DNA of 64,000 nucleotides, taken from contig NZ_NFZQ01000001.1 of assembly GCF_002165135.1 (NCBI RefSeq), positions 1-64,000 of the forward strand. Reading direction: 5' to 3'. The translations under genes and the position numbers were made by a program. The notes under the pieces are model-generated. The model was not told where the DNA came from, searched no databases, and was given only the letters and a program-made list of their open reading frames with translations. Shown piece by piece: positions 50,732-64,000 of the stretch (positions within the stretch are counted from its first letter, which is position 1; each line of letters begins with the position of its first letter). Source of the DNA: Pseudomonas sp. SID14000 (GTDB lineage Bacteria > Pseudomonadota > Gammaproteobacteria > Pseudomonadales > Pseudomonadaceae).

Positions 50732-51583
50732 TTATTCGGCGTTTTGCACCGCAGCGATCATGCGCACCACATCAACGGTTTCGGCCACGTCATGGACACG
50801 AAGGATGCTCGCCCCCTTGGTCATGGCCAACGCCGCCAGCGCAAGGCTGCCGTACAAACGCTCGCCGACCGGACGTTCCAGCGTCAGGCCGATCATGCTC
50901 TTTCGTGAAACACCCACCAACAGCGGGCGCCCCAGGCGATAGAGCGCTTCCATGTGCTTGAACAGGCTCAGGTTGTGCGCCAGCGTCTTGGCGAAACCGA
51001 AGCCCGGATCAAGGATGATTCTGTTCGCGTCGATGCCCGCCGCAGCGCAGGCGGTCATACGCTGTTCAAGATAACGCGTAACGTCGGCGGTCACATCTTC
51101 GTAATGTGGATCGTCCTGCATGTTACCCGGCTCGCCACGCATGTGCATGAGGCACACCGGCAAGCCGGTATCCGCGACGGCGTCCAGAGCACCATCGCGC
51201 TCCAGGGCACGCACGTCGTTGATCAGCCCGGCACCTAGGCGGGCCGATTCACGCATGACCGCCGGCGTGGAGGTATCGACCGAGATAACCACGTCGAGGC
51301 GGCTGTTGATCGCCTCGACCATGGGTGCTACCCGCTCCAGCTCCTCGGTCACCGATACCGCGCGCGCACCCGGCCGCGTGGACTCGCCGCCGATGTCGAT
51401 CAGCGTGGCACCTGCGGCAACCATCGCCTCGGCATGACGCAACGCCTCGTCGCGCTGGTTGAAACGCCCACCATCGGAGAAGGAATCAGGGGTGATATTG
51501 AGAATACCCATGACATGGGTACGCGACAAATCAAGAACCCGGTTGCCGCAAGGCAACCGGGTCGGGTACTGCACTGAGCTCAT
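50732..51583 (-). CDS. folP: Dihydropteroate synthase
   Basis: A 283-residue TIM-barrel enzyme that joins p-aminobenzoate to hydroxymethyl-dihydropterin diphosphate; the target of sulfonamides. Motifs are [27 protein letters not shown] and the C-terminal RVHDVAE. It lies between ftsH and glmM, eight bases after ftsH. The start [10 protein letters not shown] at 51583 gives a slightly extended N-terminus. Confidence 0.97.
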   Translation of the reverse strand: MSSVQYPTRLPCGNRVLDLSRTHVMGILNITPDSFSDGGRFNQRDEALRHAEAMVAAGATLIDIGGESTRPGARAVSVTEELERVAPMVEAINSRLDVVISVDTSTPAVMRESARLGAGLINDVRALERDGALDAVADTGLPVCLMHMRGEPGNMQDDPHYEDVTADVTRYLEQRMTACAAAGIDANRIILDPGFGFAKTLAHNLSLFKHMEALYRLGRPLLVGVSRKSMIGLTLERPVGERLYGSLALAALAMTKGASILRVHDVAETVDVVRMIAAVQNAE

Positions 51584-51591
51584 AGATGGCC

Positions 51592-53496
<1,905 letters not shown>

Positions 53497-53699
53497 GTCG
53501 TTCAATTCGCTACCCTCTGAGGTCGGCGCACGACGCAGCCGTTCCTCGCATGATATTCATCGCCCTAACTTACTACATTACCTACGCAGCCGCAGGCACC
53601 GTCTGTAACCCTTTGTGAAAGCTAGACTACACGAAGTTCGGACGATCCTGACGCAGCGGCCGATTGGAAATAACTATCGGCCACCCCGCTTCACGCCTT

Positions 53700-54326
53700 T
53701 CATGCCCCTTTGAACCCCCTGCCCAGCAGGTACTGCTCGCGGGAACGGTCACGTGACGACGACGGTTTGCGCATCTGTACCTTGTCGAACTTGCTGCGCA
53801 CGTCCTTGAGGTACACGTCAAAACCTTCGCCCTGGAAAATCTTGATCAGGAAGTCGCCGCCGGGCTTTAGCACGCGGGTTGCCAGATCGAGGGCCAGCTC
53901 GCAAAGGAACATGGCCCGCGGCATGTCCACCGCAGGCGTACCACTCATATTGGGGGCCATGTCGGAAATCACAAGGTCTACGTGCGAATCGCCGACGGCA
54001 TCGAGAATGCGCTGCAGCACTTCATCATCGGTGAAATCGCCCTGGATGAAGGTCACATCGGGAATCGAGTCCATCTCCAGGATGTCGGACGCGATCAAGC
54101 GGCCCTGGCCACCAATCAGACGACTGGTCACCTGCGACCAGCCACCAGGAGCGGCGCCGAGGTCGATCACGCTCATGCCTGGGCGGATCAGCCGGTCCTT
54201 TTCCTGGATCTCCAGCAGTTTGTAGCTCGCACGCGAGCGGTAGCCATCCTTTTGCGCTTGTTTCACAAAAGGATCGTTGAAATGCTCTCGCAGCCAGTTG
54301 GCGCTGCTTTTGGAACGTTGTACCAC
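53700..54326 (-). CDS. rlmE: 23S rRNA (uridine-2552-2'-O) methyltransferase
   Basis: A 208-residue RrmJ/FtsJ methyltransferase acting on the A-loop of 23S rRNA. The SAM site is [13 protein letters not shown], and the K-D-K-E catalytic tetrad is represented by the lysine in [25 protein letters not shown] and its Glu. The start is GTG at 54326 ([11 protein letters not shown]). It is divergent from yhbY and precedes ftsH, as in most gamma-proteobacteria. Confidence 0.96.
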   Translation of the reverse strand: MVQRSKSSANWLREHFNDPFVKQAQKDGYRSRASYKLLEIQEKDRLIRPGMSVIDLGAAPGGWSQVTSRLIGGQGRLIASDILEMDSIPDVTFIQGDFTDDEVLQRILDAVGDSHVDLVISDMAPNMSGTPAVDMPRAMFLCELALDLATRVLKPGGDFLIKIFQGEGFDVYLKDVRSKFDKVQMRKPSSSRDRSREQYLLGRGFKGA

Positions 54327-54428
54327 GGGGCACCTCGATGATATGCGTCGTGATTGACTGGGCGGAGCCGGTGGCCCTCGGGTAAAATGCCGGTCAATTT
54401 TACAGAATCAGACGGAAAGGGTCAGATT

Positions 54429-54737
54429 ATGCCGCTCAATAACGAGCAGAAGAAGCAATACAAGTCCATTGGTCATGACCTGAAGCCGGTCCTGATCGTT
54501 GCTGGCAACGGTTTGAATGAGGGCGTCATCGCCGAACTGGAGCGCGCCCTGGTCGACCATGAACTGATCAAGGTCGAGATTCGCTCGGAAGACCGCGAAG
54601 AGCGTGCCGAGACCATTGCCGAACTGTGCAAGGCCGGCCGTGCCGAACTGGTGCAGACCATCGGCAAGAAAGCCCTGATCTACCGCAAGAACCCACAGCC
54701 GAACAAGCAGCTGTCCAACATCCACCGTTACAAGTAA
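54429..54737 (+). CDS. yhbY: YhbY family CRM-domain RNA-binding protein
   Basis: A 102-residue single CRM-domain protein associated with pre-50S ribosomal particles. The family motif is VAGNGLNEGVIAELERAL with the GxxG-like loop, then LIKVEIR and IGKKALIYRKN. The ATG at 54429 follows AAAGGGTC; an upstream frame runs into the divergent promoter region. Confidence 0.95.
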   Translation: MPLNNEQKKQYKSIGHDLKPVLIVAGNGLNEGVIAELERALVDHELIKVEIRSEDREERAETIAELCKAGRAELVQTIGKKALIYRKNPQPNKQLSNIHRYK

Positions 54738-54766
54738 CGGCTGGGTGCCCGGACCGACGGGCTACC

Positions 54767-54882
54767 TGTAGGAGCGGCCTTGTGTCGCGATGGGCTGCGA
54801 AGCAGCCCCCGGATATCAGCTTTTGCGCAGATACTGCAGGGGGCTGCTTCGCAGCCCATCGCGACACAAGGCCGCTCCTACA
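54767..54882. repeat. REP pair with 44-base arms
   Basis: Arms 54767-54810 and 54839-54882 are near-perfect inverted copies containing TGTAGGAGCGGCCTTGTGTC and the GGGCTGCGAAGCAGCCC palindrome, with a 28-base spacer. It lies between two convergent genes. Confidence 0.88.
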
Positions 54883-54901
54883 AGGACCGTGACAGCCTAG
54901 G

Positions 54902-55312
54902 CTAGCGGCGCGCCTTGACCGGGACCGGCTGGGCCACCAGCACGATGCCGGAAAAGCCCAACACCAGGAAACAGAGCAACTGCCAGCGCTCGCCCACGGA
55001 AATACCGTAGCGCAAGGTGTAATACCCCACGCAGGCACCGAACCCGAGCAACAGCATCTGGCCACGGAACTGCCGCCACCAGGCCGCCAGGCCATCCACC
55101 CTCGCCAGCACTGCCAGCTGAGTCAACAAGCCAAGCAACGCCACGCCGATCAGCCAACGGTCGATCTGCCCGGCGATATCCTGCACAAGCAGCGGCGCCA
55201 GGCCACTGACCTTGAGCGCAGGCACCAGCCCAACGTGAAACACCCACAAGCCTCCGACCCAGAAAACCTGGGCCAGCTGCCAGAGGATCCCTTCGAGGGA
55301 TGGCGCCCGCAG
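54902..55312 (-). CDS. Small integral membrane protein (DUF4149-like)
   Basis: About 136 residues with four predicted membrane helices: the region of WVGGLWVFHVGLVPAL, WLIGVALLGLLTQLAVLA, GQMLLLGFGACVGYY and WQLLCFLVLGFSGIVLVAQ. The pattern resembles DUF4149/TMEM205-like proteins. The start is uncertain: the hydrophobic N-terminus begins near 55290 but no ATG, GTG or TTG fits. A CTG at 55312 follows the greA stop. A GTG at 55243 with GGAGG upstream gives a shorter form, and one at 55414 would overlap greA. Confidence 0.72.
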   Translation of the reverse strand: MRAPSLEGILWQLAQVFWVGGLWVFHVGLVPALKVSGLAPLLVQDIAGQIDRWLIGVALLGLLTQLAVLARVDGLAAWWRQFRGQMLLLGFGACVGYYTLRYGISVGERWQLLCFLVLGFSGIVLVAQPVPVKARR

Positions 55313-55319
55313 GTGCCGG

Positions 55320-55802
55320 TCAGATGTGCTTGACTTCGACAATCTCGTACTCGACCGTGCCGTTTGGCGTCTTGACGACGACGGTATCACCTTCTTCCTT
55401 GCCGATGATGGCACGAGCGATCGGCGCGCTGTTGGACAGCTTGCCCTTTTTCACGTCGGCCTCGTCCTCGCCAACGATCTGGTAGGTCACCTGTTCACCG
55501 GTCTCGGTGTTTTCCAGGTCCACAGTGGTGCCGAAGATGACCTTGCCGGTATGGGCAATGGTGGTCACGTCGATCACCACCGAGTTCTGCAGGCGGCCTT
55601 CGATATCACGGATACGCGCCTCGACCATGCCCTGCTCCTCACGGGCAGCATGGTATTCGGCGTTTTCCTTGAGGTCGCCCAGTTCGCGCGCTTCGCCGAT
55701 GGCCTGGCTCAGGCGCGGGCGCTCGGTCTTGCTCAGGAACAGGTGCTCCTCTTCCAGGGCGCGAGCGCCCTGGACGGTCATCGGGTACTTGGTAATGCTC
55801 AT
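55320..55802 (-). CDS. greA: Transcription elongation factor GreA
   Basis: A 160-residue GreA that rescues backtracked RNA polymerase by stimulating transcript cleavage. An N-terminal coiled coil ([43 protein letters not shown]) carries the acidic tip (DLKENAEY); the C-terminal FKBP-like domain ends VKHI. Its ATG overlaps the carB stop (ATGA), giving a carA-carB-greA unit as in P. aeruginosa. Confidence 0.97.
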   Translation of the reverse strand: MSITKYPMTVQGARALEEEHLFLSKTERPRLSQAIGEARELGDLKENAEYHAAREEQGMVEARIRDIEGRLQNSVVIDVTTIAHTGKVIFGTTVDLENTETGEQVTYQIVGEDEADVKKGKLSNSAPIARAIIGKEEGDTVVVKTPNGTVEYEIVEVKHI

Positions 55803-58800
55803 GCTTTCAGTCCTGCATGCAAATCCTGCAGGCGACGAACGGTCTTTTCCGGACCAAATTTCAGCGCCTCGCAGATGGCTTCACCGGCCGCAATGGTGGT
55901 GGTGCAGTAAATCTTGTGCTGCAGCGCATTGCGACGAATCGAGTAGGAATCGGCGATCGACTGGCGGCCTTCGGTGGTATTGATGATCAGCGACACTTCG
56001 TCGTTCTTGATCATGTCGACCACGTGCGGGCGACCTTCGGTCACCTTGTTCACACGGCGCACTTTCAGGCCAGCCGCTTCGATAACCTTGGCGGTGCCGG
56101 CAGTTGCAACCACTTCGAAGCCCAGGGCGATCAGGTCGCGGGCCACGCCAGCCACTTGCGGCTTGTCGTCGTCACGCACGCTGATGAACGCGGTACCGCC
56201 GGTCGGCAGCACTTCGCTGGCCCCCATCTGGGCCTTGGCGAAGGCTTCACCGAAGCTGTCACCGACACCCATGACTTCACCGGTCGATTTCATCTCAGGG
56301 CCGAGGATCGGGTCAACCCCCGGGAACTTGGCGAACGGGAAGACGGCTTCCTTGACGCTGTAGAAGTTCGGGATGATTTCCTGGGTGAAGCCCAGCTCTT
56401 TCAGGGTTTTGCCAGCCATGACGCGGGCCGCGATCATCGCCAGGGAGGTGCCGATGCACTTGGACACGAACGGCACGGTACGCGAGGCACGCGGGTTGAC
56501 TTCGATCACGTAGATCTTGTCGCCCTGCAGGGCCAGCTGCACGTTCATCAGGCCGACCACGCCCAGCTCCAGGGCCATTTTCTTGACCTGTACGCGGACT
56601 TCGTCCTGCACTTCCTTGCTCAGCGAGTAAGGAGGCAGCGAGCACGCCGAGTCACCGGAGTGAACGCCGGCCTGTTCGATGTGCTGCATGATCGCGCCAA
56701 TCACTACATCAGTGCCGTCGCACACCGCATCCACATCCATCTCGATGGCGCAGTTGAGGAAGTGGTCGAGCAGTACCGGGCTGTCGTTGGACACCTGCAC
56801 GGCTTCACGCAAGTAACGCTTGAGCTCGTCCAGTTCGTAGACGATTTCCATGGCGCGGCCGCCCAGTACGTAGGACGGGCGCACTACCAGCGGGTAGCCG
56901 ATGCCGCCAGCAGCGCTGATGGCTTCTTCTTCGCTGCGCACGGTAGCGTTTGGCGGCTGCAGCAGGTTCAGGCGCTGAACCATCTGCTGGAAGCGCTCAC
57001 GGTCTTCGGCGCGGTCGATGGCGTCCGGGCTGGTACCGATGATCGGTACGCCGGCTTCTTCCAGGGCGCGGGCCAGTTTCAGCGGAGTCTGGCCGCCGTA
57101 GTGGACGATCACGCCTTTTGGCTTCTCGACGCGGCACACTTCCAGCACGTCTTCCAGGGTCAGCGGCTCGAAGTACAGGCGGTCGGAGGTGTCGTAGTCG
57201 GTGGAGACGGTTTCCGGGTTGCAGTTGACCATGATGGTCTCGTAACCGTCTTCACGCAGCGCCAGTGCGGCGTGTACGCAGCAATAGTCGAACTCGATAC
57301 CCTGGCCGATACGGTTAGGGCCGCCACCCAGGATCATGATCTTGTCGCGGGTCGACGGGTTGGCCTCGCACTCTTCCTCGTAGGTGGAGTACAGGTAGGC
57401 GGTGTCGGTGGCGAACTCGGCTGCGCAGGTGTCGACGCGCTTGTACACCGGGAACACTTCCAGCTTGTGGCGGTGGCGGCGCAGGTTCTTGTCGGTGATA
57501 CCCAGCAGCTTGGCTAGGCGCTGGTCAGAGAAGCCCTTGCGCTTGAGGCGCAGCATGTAGTCCTTGTCGATCGACGACAGGGCCAGGGTCTTGACCTTCT
57601 CTTCCTCTTTGATCAGGTCTTCCATCTGCACCAGGAACCACATGTCGATGCCGGTCAGGTCGAAGATCTGCTCGCAGGTCATGCCGGCGCGCATGGCGTC
57701 AGCCACGTACCAGATACGCTCGGCGCCCGGTACGGTCAGCTCGCGCTTGAGGATGCTGTTAGCTTCAGGGCTGGCCAGGTCGACTTTCGGGTCGAGGCCA
57801 CAGGCGCCGACTTCCAGGCCGCGCAGGGCTTTCTGCAGCGACTCCTGGAAGGTACGGCCGATGGCCATGACTTCACCCACGGATTTCATCTGGGTGGTCA
57901 GGCGGGCGTCGGCTTTCGGGAATTTCTCGAAGGCGAAGCGTGGCAGCTTGGTGACGACGTAGTCGATCGAGGGCTCGAAGGACGCCGGGGTGCGGCCGCC
58001 AGTGATGTCGTTCTGCAGCTCGTCGAGGGTGTAGCCGACAGCCAGCTTGGCAGCGATCTTGGCGATCGGGAAGCCGGTGGCCTTGGAGGCCAGCGCCGAG
58101 GAACGCGAAACACGCGGGTTCATCTCGATCACGACCATGCGGCCAGTGTTCGGGCAGATACCGAACTGCACGTTGGAACCGCCGGTTTCCACACCAATTT
58201 CACGCAGCACCGCCAGCGAGGCGTTGCGCATGATCTGGTATTCCTTGTCGGTCAGGGTCTGTGCCGGGGCAACGGTGATCGAGTCACCGGTGTGAACACC
58301 CATCGGGTCGAAGTTCTCGATCGAGCAGACGATGATGCAGTTGTCCTTCTTGTCGCGGACCACCTCCATCTCGTATTCCTTCCAGCCGATCAGCGATTCG
58401 TCGATCAGCAGCTCCTTGGTCGGCGACAAGTCCAGACCACGGGCGCAGATTTCTTCGAACTCTTCACGGTTGTAGGCGATGCCACCACCGGTGCCGCCCA
58501 TGGTGAACGACGGACGGATGATGCACGGGAAGCCCAGGCGCTCGAGGACGGCGTTGGCTTCTTCCATGCTATGGGCGATACCGGAACGCGGGCACTCCAG
58601 GCCGATGTCCTTCATCGCCTTGTCGAAGCGCGAGCGGTCTTCGGCCTTGTCGATGGTGTCGGCGTTTGCACCGATCATTTCCACGCCGAACTTTTCCAGA
58701 ACGCCATGGCGCTCCAGGTCCAGGGCGCAGTTCAGTGCGGTCTGGCCACCCATGGTCGGCAGCAGCGCGTCCGGGCGCTCCTTCTCGATGATCTTGGCCA

Positions 58801-59020
58801 CCGACTGCCACTTGATCGGCTCGATGTAGGTGGCGTCGGCCATGGCCGGGTCGGTCATGATGGTGGCTGGGTTGGAGTTCACCAGGATGACGCGGAAACC
58901 TTCCTCGCGCAGGGCTTTGCAGGCCTGGGCGCCGGAGTAGTCGAATTCGCAGGCCTGGCCGATCACGATCGGGCCAGCGCCGAGAATCAGGATGCTTTTG
59001 ATGTCTGTACGTTTTGGCAT
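55799..59020 (-). CDS. carB: Carbamoyl-phosphate synthase, large subunit
   Basis: A 1073-residue enzyme making carbamoyl phosphate for arginine and pyrimidine synthesis. The two homologous ATP-grasp halves are both complete ([19 protein letters not shown] near residue 12; [19 protein letters not shown] near 563). The C-terminal MGS-like domain (from about 940) binds allosteric effectors. The ATG at 59020 gives [11 protein letters not shown]. It follows carA after about 105 bases. Confidence 0.97.
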   Translation of the reverse strand: MPKRTDIKSILILGAGPIVIGQACEFDYSGAQACKALREEGFRVILVNSNPATIMTDPAMADATYIEPIKWQSVAKIIEKERPDALLPTMGGQTALNCALDLERHGVLEKFGVEMIGANADTIDKAEDRSRFDKAMKDIGLECPRSGIAHSMEEANAVLERLGFPCIIRPSFTMGGTGGGIAYNREEFEEICARGLDLSPTKELLIDESLIGWKEYEMEVVRDKKDNCIIVCSIENFDPMGVHTGDSITVAPAQTLTDKEYQIMRNASLAVLREIGVETGGSNVQFGICPNTGRMVVIEMNPRVSRSSALASKATGFPIAKIAAKLAVGYTLDELQNDITGGRTPASFEPSIDYVVTKLPRFAFEKFPKADARLTTQMKSVGEVMAIGRTFQESLQKALRGLEVGACGLDPKVDLASPEANSILKRELTVPGAERIWYVADAMRAGMTCEQIFDLTGIDMWFLVQMEDLIKEEEKVKTLALSSIDKDYMLRLKRKGFSDQRLAKLLGITDKNLRRHRHKLEVFPVYKRVDTCAAEFATDTAYLYSTYEEECEANPSTRDKIMILGGGPNRIGQGIEFDYCCVHAALALREDGYETIMVNCNPETVSTDYDTSDRLYFEPLTLEDVLEVCRVEKPKGVIVHYGGQTPLKLARALEEAGVPIIGTSPDAIDRAEDRERFQQMVQRLNLLQPPNATVRSEEEAISAAGGIGYPLVVRPSYVLGGRAMEIVYELDELKRYLREAVQVSNDSPVLLDHFLNCAIEMDVDAVCDGTDVVIGAIMQHIEQAGVHSGDSACSLPPYSLSKEVQDEVRVQVKKMALELGVVGLMNVQLALQGDKIYVIEVNPRASRTVPFVSKCIGTSLAMIAARVMAGKTLKELGFTQEIIPNFYSVKEAVFPFAKFPGVDPILGPEMKSTGEVMGVGDSFGEAFAKAQMGASEVLPTGGTAFISVRDDDKPQVAGVARDLIALGFEVVATAGTAKVIEAAGLKVRRVNKVTEGRPHVVDMIKNDEVSLIINTTEGRQSIADSYSIRRNALQHKIYCTTTIAAGEAICEALKFGPEKTVRRLQDLHAGLKA

Positions 59021-59125
59021 GGTTGTCACTCAAATCCGGGGTCAGTCGGCAAGCCGCTTTGAACAATCTGGGTCAGGCGCTTCCGGGCGCGGCGCAAGCC
59101 GGCCCGGGGCCTTGAAGCAGGATGC

Positions 59126-60262
59126 TCAGCGGCGCTTGGCCATGGCATCGATGAAACGATCGAACAGTGGCGCGACGTCGGTCGGGCCTGGGCTCGCTTC
59201 AGGGTGGCCCTGGAAGCTGAACGCGCTCTTGTCGGTACGCTCGATACCCTGCAGGGTGCCGTCAAACAGCGACTTGTGGATCGCGCGAACGTTGCCCGGC
59301 AGGGTGGCCTCGTCAACGGCAAAGCCGTGGTTCTGGCTGGTGATCATGACCACACCGGTGTCCAGATCCTGGACCGGGTGGTTGGCACCGTGGTGGCCGT
59401 GACCCATTTTCACGGTCTTGGCGCCAGAAGCCAGGGCCAGCAGCTGGTGGCCGAGGCAGATGCCGAATACCGGGATCTCGGTCTCGAGGATGTCCTTGAT
59501 CGCCTGGATGGCGTAGTCGCACGGCTCGGGGTCACCAGGGCCGTTGGACAGGAACACGCCGTCAGGATTGAGCGCCAGCACTTCGCTGGCCGGGGTCTGG
59601 GCCGGCACCACGGTCACGCGGCAGCCACGGGCAACCAACATGCGCAGGATGTTCAGCTTGACGCCGTAGTCGAAGGCGACCACGTGGTATGGCAGGTCAG
59701 CGGCTTCGATGGTCGGGTGGCTGTCGGTCTTCAGTTCCCACACGCTGGAGCGCCACTCGTAGCGTTCCTTGGTGGAAACGACCTTGGCCAGGTCCATGCC
59801 CTTCAGACCCGGGAAGGCGCGGGCAGCGGCGATGGCGGCCTCTTCGCTGATGTTGTCACCGGCGAGGATGCAACCGTTCTGAGCGCCTTTTTCACGCAGG
59901 ATCCGGGTCAGGCGACGGGTGTCGATGCCGGCGATGGCGACGACGTTGTTGGCCTTGAGGTACTCAGGCAGCGACTGGGTGTTACGCCAGTTGCTGGCCA
60001 GCAGCGGCAGGTCGCGGATGACCAGGCCCGCGGACCAGACACGGTTCGACTCGGCGTCTTCCGGCGTGGTGCCGGTGTTGCCGATGTGCGGGTAGGTCAG
60101 GGTAACGATTTGCTGCGCGTAGGAAGGGTCTGTAAGGATTTCCTGGTAGCCGGTCATAGCGGTGTTGAATACCACCTCACCAACGGTTTGACCGTCGGCA
60201 CCGATAGCTTCACCGCGGAAAATACTGCCGTCGGCAAGGGCGAGTATGGCTGGCTTTGTCAA
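59126..60262 (-). CDS. carA: Carbamoyl-phosphate synthase, small (glutaminase) subunit
   Basis: A 378-residue subunit that releases ammonia from glutamine. The class I amidotransferase nucleophile is the Cys in [12 protein letters not shown] (about 270), with the catalytic His/Glu in [11 protein letters not shown] chose the TTG at 60262 because GGGAGG lies five bases upstream and it gives the standard length. An ATG at 60286 would add eight residues and overlap that ribosome site. A hairpin with T run lies 45 bases upstream. Confidence 0.95.
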   Translation of the reverse strand: MTKPAILALADGSIFRGEAIGADGQTVGEVVFNTAMTGYQEILTDPSYAQQIVTLTYPHIGNTGTTPEDAESNRVWSAGLVIRDLPLLASNWRNTQSLPEYLKANNVVAIAGIDTRRLTRILREKGAQNGCILAGDNISEEAAIAAARAFPGLKGMDLAKVVSTKERYEWRSSVWELKTDSHPTIEAADLPYHVVAFDYGVKLNILRMLVARGCRVTVVPAQTPASEVLALNPDGVFLSNGPGDPEPCDYAIQAIKDILETEIPVFGICLGHQLLALASGAKTVKMGHGHHGANHPVQDLDTGVVMITSQNHGFAVDEATLPGNVRAIHKSLFDGTLQGIERTDKSAFSFQGHPEASPGPTDVAPLFDRFIDAMAKRR

Positions 60263-60306
60263 GAAGACCTCCCGTAAATCAAGCATGAAAGGGCGATCGC
60301 AGGTTG

Positions 60307-60346
60307 CAAAAAAGCGGAGTGACGTATGGACACGTCACCCCGCTTT
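60307..60346 (-). terminator. Terminator/attenuator upstream of carA
   Basis: AAAGCGGAGTGACGT (60311-60325) pairs with ACGTCACCCCGCTTT (60332-60346) with one mismatch and a six-base loop; six T follow on the minus strand. It is only 45 bases before the carA start, so it is either the end of the dapB unit or a carA attenuator. Upstream (60347-60480) I see AT-rich sequence but no strong -35/-10 pair. Confidence 0.82.
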
Positions 60347-60479
60347 CATGTGCTGAATTCAATTCGCTGCGCGCTTTTAGTGGACACACTAAAGCTGTAG
60401 CTTACAGAAAAGTGCGTTTTCGGTCTACCGCAGATGTGCCTCTAAAACACATCAATGCGACAGGCTGACATCTGTGGCT

Positions 60480-60577
60480 GCTTCTTCGCGGGTAAACCCG
60501 CTTCCACAGGGATCGCGCCAGGCCTGAGGGCAACGCTGCACCTGTGGGAGCGGGCTTACCCGCGAGAAGCCAGCACC
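60480..60577. repeat. REP pair between dapB and carA
   Basis: Inverted copies at about 60480-60510 and 60541-60577 with CGCGGGTAAACCCGC-like cores and CCACAGG, flanking a 30-base spacer. Confidence 0.85.
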
Positions 60578-60588
60578 GCCCTATCTGC

Positions 60589-62533
<1,945 letters not shown>

Positions 62534-62649
62534 AGGTCATTTGCACCTTGTTGGGCGTCTGGCATCTGCGCCGCGCCATCAGCATCTGCCTTTCGCCCAC
62601 AAGGCCCCTGACAGATGCTGTAAAAATTCTCGAATTCCAGATACGCCAA

Positions 62650-62672
62650 CGCGGGAGCAAGCCCCCGCGCGG
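62650..62672 (-). terminator. GC-rich hairpin between dnaK and dnaJ
   Basis: CGCGGG-agcaag-CCCCCGCG forms a short GC-rich stem without a T run. It may reduce readthrough or protect dnaK mRNA rather than terminate fully. Confidence 0.4.
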
Positions 62673-62729
62673 TGACATCCTACCAGCTCACCGCCAAACG
62701 GCGGTGAACCGGCCGACAACATGCAGGGA

Positions 62730-64000
62730 TTACTGCTTGTTGTTGTCTTTCACTTCTTCAAACTCGGCGTCAACCACGTCATCGTGCTTGGCTTCCGGCT
62801 CGGCCTGCTGCGCGCCGCCCTGAGGCTGTTCGGCCGACTGCTCGGCGTACATCTTCTGGGCAACCGGTGCCGAGACCTTGGACAGTTCTTCGACCTTGGC
62901 ATCGATGGCGGCCTTGTCGTCGCCTTTGACAGCAGCTTCCAGGGCAACAACAGCAGCCTCGATGGCGGTTTTCTCTTCAGCGGTAACCTTGTCACCAGCG
63001 TCAGCGACCATCTTGCGGGTCGAGTGCACCAGCGCGTCACCCTGGTTACGGGCAGCGGCCAGCTCTTCGAACTTGCGGTCTTCCTCGGCGTTGGCCTCGG
63101 CGTCACGCACCATGCGCTCGATTTCTTCGTCCGACAGGCCGGAGTTGGCCTTGATCACGATCGACTGCGACTTGCCGGTGGCCTTATCTTTGGCGCTGAC
63201 GTGCAGGATGCCGTTGGCATCGATGTCGAAGGTTACTTCGATCTGAGGCACGCCACGCGGAGCCGGCGGAATGTCAGCCAGGTCGAACTTGCCCAGCGAC
63301 TTGTTCTGTGCAGCCTGCTTGCGCTCACCCTGCAGCACGTGAATGGTCACGGCGCCCTGGTTGTCGTCGGCAGTCGAGAACACCTGCGACTTCTTGGTCG
63401 GAATGGTGGTGTTCTTCTCGATCAGCGAAGTCATCACGCCACCCATGGTTTCGATACCCAGGGTCAGCGGGCTGACGTCCAGCAGCAGTACGTCTTTCAC
63501 GTCACCGGCCAGCACGGCACCCTGGATGGCAGCACCCATGGCCACGGCTTCGTCTGGGTTGACGTCCTTGCGCGCTTCCTTGCCGAAGAAGTCGGCAACG
63601 GCTTTCTGTACCAGTGGCATACGGGTCTGGCCACCGACCAGGATCACATCGTCGATCTTGCTGGCATCGATGCCGGCGTCTTTCAGAGCGATGCGGCAAG
63701 GCTCGATGGTACGGGTGACCAGGTCTTCGACCAGCGACTCCAGCTTGGCGCGGGAGATTTTCACGTTCAGGTGCTTCGGACCGGTAGCGTCTGCAGTGAT
63801 GTACGGCAGGTTGACGTCGGTCGACTGAGCGGAGGACAGCTCGATCTTGGCCTTTTCAGCGGCTTCTTTCAGACGCTGCAGCGCCAGCGGATCGTTCTTC
63901 AGGTCCATGCCGGACTCTTTCTTGAACTCGTCGACGAGGTAGTCGATCAGGCGCATGTCGAAGTCTTCGCCACCCAGGAAGGTGTCGCCGTTGGTGGCCA
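62730..64000 (-). CDS. dnaK: Chaperone DnaK (Hsp70), C-terminal part
   Basis: The last 422 or so residues of DnaK; the gene continues beyond position 64000. Visible are the end of the ATPase domain ([24 protein letters not shown]), the linker [13 protein letters not shown], the substrate-binding beta domain ([17 protein letters not shown]) and the helical lid. The C-terminal tail ends EEVKDNNKQ with a Gln/Ala-rich stretch. It leads the dnaK-dnaJ-dapB order. Confidence 0.97.
   Translation of the reverse strand, partial: ATNGDTFLGGEDFDMRLIDYLVDEFKKESGMDLKNDPLALQRLKEAAEKAKIELSSAQSTDVNLPYITADATGPKHLNVKISRAKLESLVEDLVTRTIEPCRIALKDAGIDASKIDDVILVGGQTRMPLVQKAVADFFGKEARKDVNPDEAVAMGAAIQGAVLAGDVKDVLLLDVSPLTLGIETMGGVMTSLIEKNTTIPTKKSQVFSTADDNQGAVTIHVLQGERKQAAQNKSLGKFDLADIPPAPRGVPQIEVTFDIDANGILHVSAKDKATGKSQSIVIKANSGLSDEEIERMVRDAEANAEEDRKFEELAAARNQGDALVHSTRKMVADAGDKVTAEEKTAIEAAVVALEAAVKGDDKAAIDAKVEELSKVSAPVAQKMYAEQSAEQPQGGAQQAEPEAKHDDVVDAEFEEVKDNNKQ

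Overview
The window is core chromosome of a fluorescent pseudomonad, almost certainly the Pseudomonas putida group. The GC content is high, and the order cbrX-cbrA-cbrB-crcZ-pcnB-folK-panBC-pgi-acs, the dnaK-dnaJ-dapB-carAB-greA block and the ftsH-folP-glmM-tpiA-secG-tRNA-rimP-nusA-infB-rbfA-truB-rpsO-pnp block are all typical of this genus. REP-type inverted repeats typical of P. putida sit between many of the genes. I saw no phage, insertion sequence, CRISPR array or secretion cluster.

Region by region. 1-400: the promoter and leader end of a ribosomal RNA operon that reads leftwards out of the window, with three tandem promoters and boxA. 478-731: a long inverted repeat. 815-2439: the MsrPQ periplasmic methionine sulfoxide repair pair. 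2519-3370: phosphatidylserine synthase. 3521-6810: ilvIH-ilvC, branched-chain amino acid synthesis. 7219-10691: a YqcC-like protein, a TPR lipoprotein and penicillin-binding protein 1B. 10808-12826: a two-domain kinase-like protein and a TfoX C-terminal-domain protein. 12841-12990: a PrrF-type iron-responsive small RNA with its Fur box. 13007-15937: a heme-uptake locus reduced to a ChaN-like lipoprotein, an ATPase, a permease and a 36-codon remnant of the binding protein. 16090-19888: Rieske protein, SfsA, aminotransferase, DksA and GluQ.

20134-25590 holds the CbrAB catabolic control system: a small membrane protein overlapping cbrA, the sensor, the sigma-54 activator, and the CrcZ RNA with a CbrB-type site, a sigma-54 promoter and about six Hfq/Crc-type CA-rich motifs. 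25715-33455 carries pcnB, folK, panBC, pgi and acs. 33498-38694 carries less characterised genes: an MpaB/DUF2236 protein, a large AsmA/DUF748-like protein, a divergent VOC/monooxygenase pair sharing a palindromic operator, and a BON protein.

38960-47736 is the minus-strand RNA metabolism and translation block (rimP, nusA, infB, rbfA, truB, rpsO, pnp), preceded by the initiator tRNA and tRNA-Leu. 48151-64000, also mostly minus strand, carries secG, tpiA, glmM, folP, ftsH, rlmE, (yhbY on plus), a membrane protein, greA, carB, carA, dapB, dnaJ and the C-terminal part of dnaK, which runs off the right edge.

Most genes are ordinary. The items worth a second look are the decayed heme-binding-protein gene beside a single PrrF copy, the long-armed inverted repeats, the triple rRNA promoter, several structured leaders (carA, pnp, rimP, panB) and the TTGTATACAA operator.
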